From Bolinopsis microptera (lineage: Eukaryota > Ctenophora > Tentaculata > Lobata > Bolinopsidae), in NCBI RefSeq assembly GCF_026151205.1, contig NC_087079.1:5103230-5167229 (forward strand): DNA of 64,000 nucleotides, given 5' to 3'. Position numbers and translations under genes: made by a program. Below are positions 9,001-16,600 of this stretch, piece by piece. Position 1 is the stretch's first letter; each line of letters opens with the position of its first letter. A model generated the notes under the pieces. It saw nothing but the letters and a program-made list of their open reading frames with translations, did no database searches and was not told the DNA's origin.

Positions 9001-11792
9001 ACCTAGTTACCACTCCCCTGAGTACAACTGGGCTGGGGTTGGGGACCACAGGTATTACTTTAGTTAATACCTTATCGGACCTTATTTGGACGGACATTAC
9101 ATGAACGGACATAATTATGAACGGACATTAATATGAACGCTCGAAGGCATTCAAAACCATCAAAAATCCGAATTTTTTTAAACGTTTTTTTGACGTTTTT
9201 TAAATTTCAGCAAATGATTTTTAAATCCATTTTTTATACAGTAAGTAAAAAAAGCAGTCATTAAGCAGTAAAAATGTTTAAAAATGTGTACCTTACTCGG
9301 GATTATTACGACGGGTTTATTAACGACCGGTTAAAATATGGTTCGGGAAAAATATGGCGAAATTGCTCAAAACCCACCACATTTTCCCGGTCGCCATTTT
9401 ACCGGTGTCCAACCTTTCAATTTTAGATTCAAAAATTTTGTCTCAGATGTAAATTTCCTTATTAGAGATAAGCAAGTTTAGAAATATTCGCATTGCTAAA
9501 ACTTGTGAAACAAGTCGAATTATCAATAATTGTTGAAAGTAGACAGAAATAATGACTCGTGGTTAATCAAACTAGATGGAAAATAATTTTTAACATTTGA
9601 AGCGTAACAACCAGATCGATATTAAGATAAAGGGAGAGCTGTTTAGTCTTCCAATAAGTTGTAATCATCTTCGTTATCTTCATCTGGATCATCCCTTTCA
9701 TCAGTTTTAATTAATTCAAGTTTTAATTTAACTGTTACTTTTACTTTGAGTCCTATTTCATTATGTAGAGATAGTCAATACCTAAGAAATTAAAAATTGG
9801 CCTATTTAAATCAAATTCGACAATAAGGATATATGACAAGAATTGGGCAAAAAGGTGAATTTTTATGCAATTTTAGCCAAATGAAGTCGAAAAACCTACA
9901 ACAAGTGTCCCAATAGTCTTCTTTAGCGAATATAAGACAACGATTAAAATATGAGCACCCATACCCCTTGGGAACCCTAAAAGCTGAGTAGGCGGGTTTA
10001 TTAACGACCGGTGAAAATGTGGTTCGGGAAAAATATGGCGAAATTACCCTAAACCCACCACTTTATCCCGGTCATAATAATCCCGAGTAAGGTACATGAT
10101 CAGTGTCTAATATCACATATCATCTTCATCAAATGGGTTTTCGTGCATGAAATAGCCCATGCTTAAAGCATCAGTGATTTCTAGCTTTATGGAAACCTTT
10201 TTTTATCAAACTACCCCGGTCCTGCATTTCAGTGTTAACTTTTACAAGCCATTATTTCGGCGTGATTAAGTGGTTTTATCTTAGACAACTTAAGGTTAAC
10301 CTTAACATCACGTGGAGCTTTCCTAGCACTGTTCATTACCGCCCCCGAGTAATATGAACTATAACAACGTCGGACGATGTCCTTGGCAACACGATTTACC
10401 GTAATATCTAGAGGCTGGAACAAGTTTGTCATGTTGGCGGGGACTAGTTCATGAACTATGTTGTTGAGGGCCATAATTTCGTTGACTTTTTTCCGCCAAG
10501 TGACCCTTGAAAATATCATATACTAGTAGTAGTAGTAGTAGAGTTTTCTGTGCCTCCAGCAGACCAAGGAGAACCTTTCCGTCGTTAACTTACGGCACAA
10601 TAAAGTTCTCAAAGTTGTCATATTCTGGACAAAAAGTTCGAAATGGAAAAACTTTTGAAAAAATTTCAACGGACTTTAACTTGGACGGACATTAATTGAA
10701 CGGACTTTATTTGAACGGACATTAAGATGAACGCTAGGGCCTCCAGCGTTCAAGTAATGTCCGTCCAAATAAGGTCCGATAAGGTAGTTCCTTTAGTTAT
10801 GATCGGGTTGTGCCTTGTGGTCATAGTTTATTTCATTTTAATGTAAGTTAAATTTTTTTGATAAGTATATCTTTTTGGTCTGGCATATATTAAGTTACTG
10901 CTGACTGCTGAAGTAGGGAGCTTATGTCCAATAATTATTTCAGGTTCTGTCGGAACCCATCCGAGGAAGGGAAGCCATGGTGCTACACCACTAACCTTCT
11001 CTGGAGGTGAGTCTTACCTAGTTACCTAGTTACCTAGTTACCTAGTTACCTAGTTACCTAGTTACCTGGTTACCTAGTTACCTAGTTACCTAGTTACCTA
11101 GTTACCTAGTTACCTAGTTACCTAGTTACCTAGTTACCTAGTTACCTAGTTACCTAGTTACCTAGTTACCTAGTTACCTGGTTACCTAGTTACCTAGTTA
11201 CCTAGTTACCTAGTTACCTAGTTACCTAGTTACCTAGTTACCTAGTTACCTAGTTACCTAGTTACCTAGTTACCTAGTTACCTAGTTACCTGGTTACCTA
11301 GTTACCTAGTTACCTAGTTACCTAGTTACCTAGTTACCTAGTTACCTAGTTACCTAGTTACCTAGTTACCTAGTTACCTAGTTACCTAGTTACCTAGTTA
11401 CCTTCTAGTTACCTAGTTACCTAGTTACCTAGTTACCTAGTTACCTAGTTACCTAGTTACCTAGTTACCTAGTTACCTAGTTACCTAGTTACCTAGTTAC
11501 CTAGTTACCTAGTTACCTATTTACCTAGTTACCTATTTACCTAGTTACCTATTTACCATCCGAGGAAGGGAAGCCATGGTGCTACACCACTAACCTTCTC
11601 TGGAGGTGAGCCAGACCTCTGCGACTTGTAGATAACACCACCATAAAGAGCCACCATTGTAAAACCACCAACATTGAAACTTGAACTGGAACTGAAACTA
11701 CACGAGATCTAATTGACTAATGACATTTCAGGTGGGACTACTGCACTATTGCCAGGTGTAGCCGGGACAGCTTCGACTTTTACCGGTTCTAG
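97..11792 (+). CDS. GCC2/GCC3-like and double-kringle extracellular protein, 5' partial
   Basis: Nine exons join in frame with GT-AG borders: 97-225, 6696-6801, 7240-7403, 7593-7723, 8091-8259, 8461-8570, 8708-8905, 10944-11006 and 11732-11792 (stop). They give 376 residues; the 5' end lies outside the window. The first three exons encode cysteine-rich GCC2/GCC3 (ephrin-receptor-like) modules with motifs such as GHYCPSG and GTYSEEENAATC. A linker of about 85 residues follows. Kringle 1 (exons 5-7) has its six cysteines in CSLDQ, ACINW, YCQNPDG, FCYI, ECDI and PTC. Kringle 2 (exons 7-9) has DCFTG, NCNNW, FCRNP, WCYT, YCTI and ARC. The protein ends 11 residues after kringle 2 with no membrane segment. 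Kringles usually bind proteins or ligands outside the cell, so a secreted product or the extracellular tail of a larger protein is inferred. Intron 1 hosts two antisense genes. Intron 7 holds a transposon and intron 8 a satellite. The exact family is not recognised. Confidence 0.85.
226..789. other. Intron sequence between exon 1 and the nested antisense genes
   Basis: No coding signal seen. From about 467 onward the sequence matches 2984 onward and is the 3' flank of the duplicated antisense gene unit. On the minus strand an AATAAA signal is present at 478-483, about 300 bases beyond the stop of the first copy. The equivalent site in the second copy is altered by one base. Confidence 0.5.
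790..2165 (-). pseudogene. Frameshifted paralogue of the PAN-sushi membrane protein
   Basis: Reads on the minus strand from ATG at 2165, preceded by a good splice acceptor (ttctttgcag), so at least one upstream untranslated exon is likely. The frame is open to a stop at 1521, just after ELELC. The neighbouring frame then continues from LDVLVAKNG to a stop at 790. Compared with the intact copy, one base is missing near 1523 (tgtgttag against tgtgtctag), which turns CLDVL into a premature stop. The remaining 240 or so codons, including sushi domain, membrane segment and cytoplasmic tail, stay open and similar to the paralogue. That suggests a recent break or a sequencing error. The upstream part alone would encode a secreted 214-residue PAN-containing fragment. 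Confidence 0.75.
2567..2630. promoter_or_regulatory. Cluster of five CA(C/T)GTGAC E-boxes upstream of the first antisense copy
   Basis: One CACGTGAC (2568-2575) is followed by four CATGTGAC motifs starting at 2587, 2599, 2611 and 2623, exactly 12 bases apart. This core matches the E-box type bound by USF and MiT/TFE factors. It lies about 400 bases upstream of the ATG of the 790-2165 unit, and the downstream paralogue has no such cluster in its flank. Regulatory use is inferred. Confidence 0.4.
3273..4655 (-). CDS. Single-pass membrane protein with PAN/apple-like and sushi-like domains
   Basis: Encodes 460 residues in one exon. The start is the ATG at 4655 rather than an upstream in-frame ATG, because a splice acceptor (ttctttgcag) ends two bases before it. 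Residues 1-18 form a signal peptide. Residues 51-124 look like a PAN/apple domain (C51, C76, C80, C86, C98, C124, with CWLYCKYNFKCHS typical). Residues 160-255 contain CLAKG, LRWKPC and LCLDV motifs weakly like a ricin-B beta-trefoil lectin fold. Residues 313-372 look like a sushi/CCP module (C313, C344, C363, C372). A membrane helix at about 397-416 is followed by a basic stop-transfer stretch and a 40-residue cytoplasmic tail. A role as a cell-surface recognition receptor is inferred. It lies antisense in the intron of the kringle gene and has a frameshifted tandem copy upstream in the window. Domain calls are by eye. Confidence 0.8.
   Translation of the reverse strand: MSTALVATFLMKVITVQAWGNIPSDVPLKPDSSPQNASQPANNEKSDVIECFRNDLAKDPDKSHLNTFITTGALQCWLYCKYNFKCHSISFEILSSTCSLFKRDSILSNREVEKGFSVTLEKQCMELSKKIFAGASITDIILLSMSGVGFLIEQALVQITCLAKGKSLKTRPEDDISYCLRWKPCTEGSKWVLKEPERREFIKVEGVDLYQISPADELDLCLDVLVAENGVNMAILSTCRRILHEKEDRQLIFVTNETSRPDLNQYSIYSTTGDEKSFDILFTGTDWTKSYKSLFGLSFREPSFYQQELQLSCSLSQFFTPHGVIRNKENVPFVLPGYQVEIQCDQGYGVKNRNYTSMQTVVCSEDAKPQPCTRIILTKPGRVRNKENGKEDLCHLFLTVGIVSTIIAVMVLVMLLRKRRHQKKAEIEDLGKVGESKTTVVSRLDGVSECTTDLETNTST
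5015..5175 (-). repeat. Remnant of a third copy of the duplicated 5' flank
   Basis: The order of motifs cgcctcggata, atta(c/t)taac, ataatttgt, gtcgacg and ctgtacaaagcc repeats, in diverged form, the upstream flank of both antisense gene copies (2195-2400 and 4687-4880). No PAN or sushi coding sequence follows it, so only the promoter side of a third unit survives. Confidence 0.5.
5176..5476. other. Intron sequence, nothing recognised
   Basis: AT-rich intronic sequence with no coding frame, repeat or RNA signal that I can support. Confidence 0.4.
5477..5879. repeat. 99-bp minisatellite, about four copies
   Basis: The motif aactgcgcac recurs at 5571, 5670, 5769 and 5868, a constant 99-base period. 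Units are almost identical and rather GC-rich for this region. Each unit contains two related blocks (gttgctatgggggtt). Since 99 is divisible by three and no stops fall in some frames, both strands show long open frames (33-residue periods). These are treated as artefacts. Confidence 0.9.
5880..6695. other. Intron sequence before exon 2 of the kringle gene
   Basis: No gene or array seen. The last bases (ttgcttttttcag) form the splice acceptor for exon 6696-6801. Confidence 0.5.
6966..7075. repeat. Short tandem repeat around TATGGTAGTGTTACCATGGTA
   Basis: Three imperfect copies of a roughly 40-base unit containing ttaccatggtaa, which is itself palindromic, in the intron between exons 2 and 3. 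Confidence 0.6.
8860..9065. repeat. Duplicated exon end and splice donor around an 8-bp satellite
   Basis: Bases 8860-8919 (3' end of the kringle exon plus its GT donor) recur at 9006-9065 with two or three mismatches. Between them lies a short array of the 8-base unit agttacct (about 8936-9005). The second donor could compete with the first, but no acceptor precedes that copy. Confidence 0.85.
9289..10094. mobile_element. Nested non-autonomous element with 17-bp inverted ends
   Basis: The ends CCTTACTCGGGATTATT (9291-9307) and its reverse complement (10076-10092) are flanked by TA on each side, as for Tc1/mariner/pogo elements. Internal direct repeats of about 80 bases (near 9310 and 9994, sharing gggtttattaacgaccggt) lie next to each end. 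No coding frame. It is inserted into the pogo-type transposon around it. Confidence 0.7.
10235..10519 (-). pseudogene. Transposase fragment, DDE_1 (pogo/Tigger-like) family
   Basis: The 94-residue open frame contains LVPANMTNLFQPLDITVNR and later KLSKIKPLNHAEIM. These match the segment near the end of the DDE catalytic domain in pogo-type transposases (consensus VPANMT..QPLD..VN). The upstream catalytic aspartates are not in frame, and the element is cut by the nested insertion, so it is dead. It belongs to the 9068-10786 element. Confidence 0.7.
11012..11555. repeat. 8-bp satellite (agttacct)n in intron 8
   Basis: About 67 near-perfect copies of agttacct, with rare variants (tggttacct, tatttacct). 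Each unit contains CTAG. The array starts right at the donor of exon 10944-11006 and ends at a second copy of that exon end. Confidence 0.95.
11556..11610 (+). repeat. Identical 55-bp duplicate of exon 8 end plus splice donor
   Basis: Bases 11556-11610 equal 10957-11011 at every position I compared, covering 50 exon bases and the GTGAG donor. The acceptor and first 13 exon bases are absent from this copy. Perfect identity suggests a recent event. Confidence 0.9.
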
Positions 11793-12390
11793 CTGCGGGT
11801 TAACAGATCGAGTTTCGACTTCTCAATCAGTTCACAATTAATGATTTACTTGTTTTTACGTTGGTGATTTATTGATGAGTCGTTATTTGTAATCAAGCTG
11901 GTAACAAATCTTTACTTGACTTATTATATTGACTAAAAACTCTATTTCTATAATAATTAGACTAAAGTAATACTAATGCTAATGTTAGTAATATTAATGC
12001 TAGTAGTCAATAACAACATCGTGCTTATTATTGAAAGAAAATTCACTTTACATAAACAAAAGTTAAAATATGTAATGTTACAAATATTATCACTAGTTTA
12101 TCATTTGGGAGGGTGTCTGGTTCCGCCGCTACCGTGTCCATTTAAAAATAAGTACCATATGATCCACCCGCTTGTTATATCCGTAGTGTTTATAGTACCG
12201 CCGTCCTAGTCACCGTTCAGTTCTTATGGGGGTTGGCACCTATATGTAAGACTCTTTTTTAATTCTGGAACTTGACGAATATAATGTATACAGCTGTTAC
12301 CTCTTTACGCCAAATCGTCGTACCTCCTTTTAAAAAGAAGAACAGCATCAAAACAGAAAATAAATCCCACCCTCTTCTTCAAAGCAGACT
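11793..12390. other. 3' flank of the kringle gene
   Basis: AT-rich probable 3' untranslated and intergenic sequence. An AATAAA occurs at about 12359, which would give a long 3' UTR. No other gene is seen. Confidence 0.35.
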
Positions 12391-12600
12391 AGGTAAGTGG
12401 GAGAAGCAGGCTAGGTAAGTGGGAGAAGCAGGCTAGGTAAGTGGGAGAAGCAGGCTAGGTAAGTGGGAGAAGCAGGCTAGGTAAGTGGGAGAAGCAGGCT
12501 AGGTAAGTGGGAGAAGCAGGCTTGGTAAGTGGGAGAAGCAGGCTAGGTAAGTGGGAGAAGCAGGCTAGGTAAGTGGGAGAAGCAGGCTAGGTAAGTGGGA
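12391..12600 (+). repeat. 22-bp minisatellite, ten copies, each with a consensus 5' splice site
   Basis: The unit aggtaagtgggagaagcagg (first 20 of 22 bases) repeats exactly every 22 bases from 12391 to 12589. Each copy contains AGGTAAGT, which fits the ideal metazoan 5' splice site. Confidence 0.95.
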
Positions 12601-12608
12601 GGGTATAG

Positions 12609-12815
12609 TGGGATAAATGATAAACCACATCGTCATCCAAAAAGCCGGACCCTAGAGTTGTCTCCTCCTAATGATGGTGCGGCTTCTCGAATACTGCATA
12701 GACCACTACAAGTACATGATACCAGGCCAGCGTTTAAAGTGAGTAAATCACTTATAGATAATACACCAGTTATAACACTGTACAATGTAGTGTGTACAGA
12801 TAAGAGAGCGATCAG
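12609..12815 (+). CDS. Candidate orphan exon, unknown protein
   Basis: An open frame of 69 codons runs from a possible acceptor (gggtatag, ending 12608) to a possible donor (atcag|gtaatg at 12816). Composition looks coding: it contains HRHPKSRTLELSPPNDGAAS and PLQVHDTRPAF with varied codons, unlike the flanking repeats. A second donor-like site, AAA|GTGAGT, lies inside at about 12739. I do not recognise the protein and found no partner exons, so it may be a chance frame or a relic. Confidence 0.3.
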
Positions 12816-12899
12816 GTAATGAAACTACACAAGCTTTATAAGGCCTAATCGCTGCTTGCCTCTCACAAGTAATCTCTTGCTGCAGTTCTTATACCTGCT

Positions 12900-13365
12900 T
12901 TACATCGGGTATCCTCGTAGGGTATCCTTCGTAGTGTATACTTCGTAGTTCGTAGTTTATCCCTCGTAGTGTATCCTTCGTAAATCGTAGTGTATCTTTC
13001 GTAATGTATCTTTCGTAGTGCATCCTTCGTAGTGTATCTTTCGTCGTGTATTCTTCGTAGTGTATCCTTCGTAGTGTATCTTTCGTAGTGTATCCTTCGT
13101 AGGGTATCCTTCGTAGTGTATCCTTCGTAGTGTATCCTTCGTAGTGTATCCTTCGTAATGTATCTTACGTCGTGTATTCTTCGTAGTGTATCCCTCGTAG
13201 TGTATCCTTCGTAGTATATCCTTCGTAGTGTATCCTTCGTAGTATATCCTTCGTAGTGTATCCCTCGTAGAGTATCCTTCGTAGTGTATCCTTCGTAGTG
13301 TATCCTTCGTAGTGTTTCCCTCGTAGTGTATCCCTCGTAGTGTATCCTTCTTAGTGTATCATTTG
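12900..13365. repeat. 14-bp minisatellite (gtatccttcgtagt)n
   Basis: Roughly 32 imperfect copies of gtatccttcgtagt. Three units make 42 bases, so the minus strand is open for 178 codons with a 14-residue period. This is not regarded as a gene. Confidence 0.9.
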
Positions 13366-13651
13366 TTCTGTTTGTTTTTTCATAAGATAATTCGTCCATT
13401 CAGAGATTCGTTCAGGAGTTCAAATCTTTACGAGAATGTAATTAATTCGGAGCAATACTAATGGCAGGCATCCTGGGTGTGTCAAAATCTATAATTCCTT
13501 TTCAAAACGTCACGAAAATAAGTCATAAATTAAACAACGTATTATCATAGATTTACATGGCATGCTAAGAAACATGCTAAGAAATTACTGCAGACAAATA
13601 AATTTGACTTTAATTCTGAAGCAGCAGTAGTGCTGGTCAGAGCGATGAAAT

Positions 13652-16600
13652 TAAACAGTGTCGTTTGACTTTGTATTGGGTCCTGATTTGTGTTGAACTA
13701 AAACAGTGCAGTTTGGATTGGGTCCTGATTTGTGTTGAACTAAAACAGTGCAGCTTGGATTGGGTCCTGATTTGTGTTGAACTAAAACAGTGCAGTTTGG
13801 ATTGGGTCCTGATTTGTGTTGAACTAAAACAGTGCAGTTTGGATTGGGTCCTGATTTGTGTTAAACTAAAACAGTGCAGCTTGGATTGGGTCCTGATTTG
13901 TGTTGAACTAAAACAGTGCAGCTTGGATTGGGTCCTGATTTGTGTTGAATTAAAACAGTGCAGCTTGGATTGGGTCCTGATTTGTGTTGCACTAAAACAG
14001 TACAGTTTGTACTCGATCCTGATTTGTGTTAAACTAAAACAGTGCAGTTTCGATTGGGTCCTGATTTGTGTTAAACTAAAACAGTGCAGCTTGGATTGGG
14101 TCCTGATTTGTGTTGAACTAAAACAGTGCAGCTTGGATTGGGTCCTGATTTGTGTTAAACTAAAACAGTGCAGCTTGGATTGGGTCCTGATTTGTGTTAA
14201 ACTAAAACAGTGCAGCTTGTATTGGGTCCTGATTTGTGTTAAACTAAAACAGTGCAGCTTGGATTGGGTCCTGATTTGTGTTGCACTAAAACAGTGCAGC
14301 TTGGATTGGGTCCTGATTTGTGTTGAACTAAAAGTGCAGCTTGTATTGGGTCCTGATTTGTGTTGCACTAAAACAGTGCAGCTTGGATTGGGTCCTGATT
14401 TGTGTTGCACTAAAACAGTGCAGCTTGGATTGGGTCCTGATTTGTGTCGAACTAAAACAGTGCAGCTTGGATTGGGTCCTGATTTGTGTTGCACTAAAAC
14501 AGTGCAGCTTGGATTGGGTCCTGATTTGTGTTAAACTAAAACAGTGCAGCTTGTATTGGGTCCTGATTTGTGTTGAACTAAAACAGTGCAGCTTGTATTG
14601 GGTCCTGATTTGTGTTGAACTAAAACAGTGCAGCTTGTATTGGGTCCTGATTTGTGTTGAACTAAAACAGTGCAGCTTGTATTGGGTCCTGATTTGTGTT
14701 GAACTAAAACAGTGCAGCTTGTATTGGGTCCTGATTTGTGTTGAACTAAAACAGTGCAGCTTGTATTGGGTCCTGATTTGTGTTGAACTAAAACAGTACA
14801 GTTTGGATTGGGTCCTGATTTGTGTTGAACTAAAACAGTGCAGCTTGGATTGGGTCCTGATTTGTGTTTAACTAAAACAGTGCAGTTTGGATTGGGTCCT
14901 GATTTGTGTTGAACTAAAACAGTGCAGTTTGGATTGGGTCCTGATTTGTGTTGAACTAAAACAGTGCAGTTTGGATTGGGTCCTGATTTGTGTTAAACTA
15001 AAACAGTGCAGCTTGGATTGGGTCCTGATTTGTGTTGAACTAAAACAGTGCAGCTTGGATTGGGTCCTGATTTGTGTTGAATTAAAACAGTGCAGCTTGG
15101 ATTGGGTCCTGATTTGTGTTGCACTAAAACAGTACAGTTTGTACTCGATCCTGATTTGTGTTAAACTAAAACAGTGCAGTTTGGATTGGGTCCTGATTTG
15201 TGTTAAACTAAAACAGTGCAGCTTGGATTGGGTCCTGATTTGTGTTGAACTAAAACAGTGCAGCTTGGATTCGGTCCTGATTTGTGTTAAACTAAAACAG
15301 TGCAGCTTGGATTGGGTCCTGATTTGTGTTAAACTAAAACAGTGCAGCTTGTATTGGGTCCTGATTTGTGTTAAACTAAAACAGTGCAGCTTGGATTGGG
15401 TCCAGATTTGTGTTGCACTAAAACAGTGCAGCTTGGATTGGGTCCTGATTTGTGTTGAACTAAAAGTGCAGCTTGTATTGGGTCCTGATTTGTGTTGCAC
15501 TAAAACAGTGCAGCTTGGATTGGGTCCTGATTTGTGTTGAACTAAAACAGTGCAGCTTGTATTGGGTCCTGATTTGTGTTGAACTAAAACAGTGCAGCTT
15601 GTATTGGGTCCTGATTTGTGTTGAACTAAAACAGTGCAGCTTGTATTGGGTCCTGATTTGTGTTGAACTAAAACAGTGCAGCTTGTATTGGGTCCTGATT
15701 TGTGTTGAACTAAAACAGTGCAGCTTGTATTGGGTCCTGATTTGTGTTGAACTAAAACAGTACAGTTTGGATTGGGTCCTGATTTGTGTTGAACTAAAAC
15801 AGTGCAGCTTGGATTGGGTCCTGATTTGTGTTTAACTAAAACAGTGCAGTTTGGATTGGGTCCTGATTTGTGTTGAACTAAAACAGTGCAGTTTGCATTG
15901 GGTCCTGATTTGTGTTGAACTAAAACAGTGCAGCTTGGATTGGGTCCTGATTTGTGTTGAACTAAAACAGTGCAGCTCGGATTGGGTCCTGATTTGTGTT
16001 GAACTAAAACAGTGCAGCTTGGATTGGGTCCTGATTTGTGTTGAACTAAAACAGTGTCGTTTGTATTGGGTTCTGATTTGTGTTGAACTAAAACAGTGCA
16101 GCTTGGATTGGGTCCTGATTTGTGTTGAACTATAACAGTGCAGCTTGGATTGGGTCCTGATTTGTGTTGAACTAAAACAGTGCAGTTTGGATTGGGTCCT
16201 GATTTGTGTTGAACTAAAACAGTGCAGCTTGGATTGGGTCCTGATTTGTGTTGAACTAAAAGTGCAGCTTGTATTGGGTCCTGATTTGTGTTGCACTAAA
16301 ACAGTGCAGCTTGGATTGGGTCCTGATTTGTGTTGCACTAAAACAGTGCAGCTTGGATTGGGTCCTGATTTGTGTCGAACTAAAACAGTGCAGCTTGGAT
16401 TGGGTCCTGATTTGTGTTGCACTAAAACAGTGCAGCTTGGATTGGGTCCTGATTTGTGTTAAACTAAAACAGTGCAGCTTGTATTGGGTCCTGATTTGTG
16501 TTAAACTAAAACAGTGCAGCTTGTATTGGGTCCTGATTTGTGTTGAACTAAAACAGTGCAGCTTGTATTGGGTCCTGATTTGTGTTGAACTAAAACAGTG

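Larger units (their letters stand above)
9068..10786 (-). mobile_element. Pogo/Tc1-type DNA transposon with TA target duplication
   Basis: Inverted ends of about 38 bases begin CCTTATCGGACCTTATTTGG on the left and are mirrored at 10747-10784, flanked by TA on both sides (9068-9069 and 10785-10786). The repeated word ggacggacatta lies near both ends. The minus strand carries a transposase C-terminal fragment. A second element splits it at 9289-10094. It sits in intron 7 of the kringle gene. Confidence 0.75.

Noticed and set aside
11976-12209. 77-codon frame downstream of the kringle gene
   Set aside because: AT-rich random-looking translation with no start context or domain.
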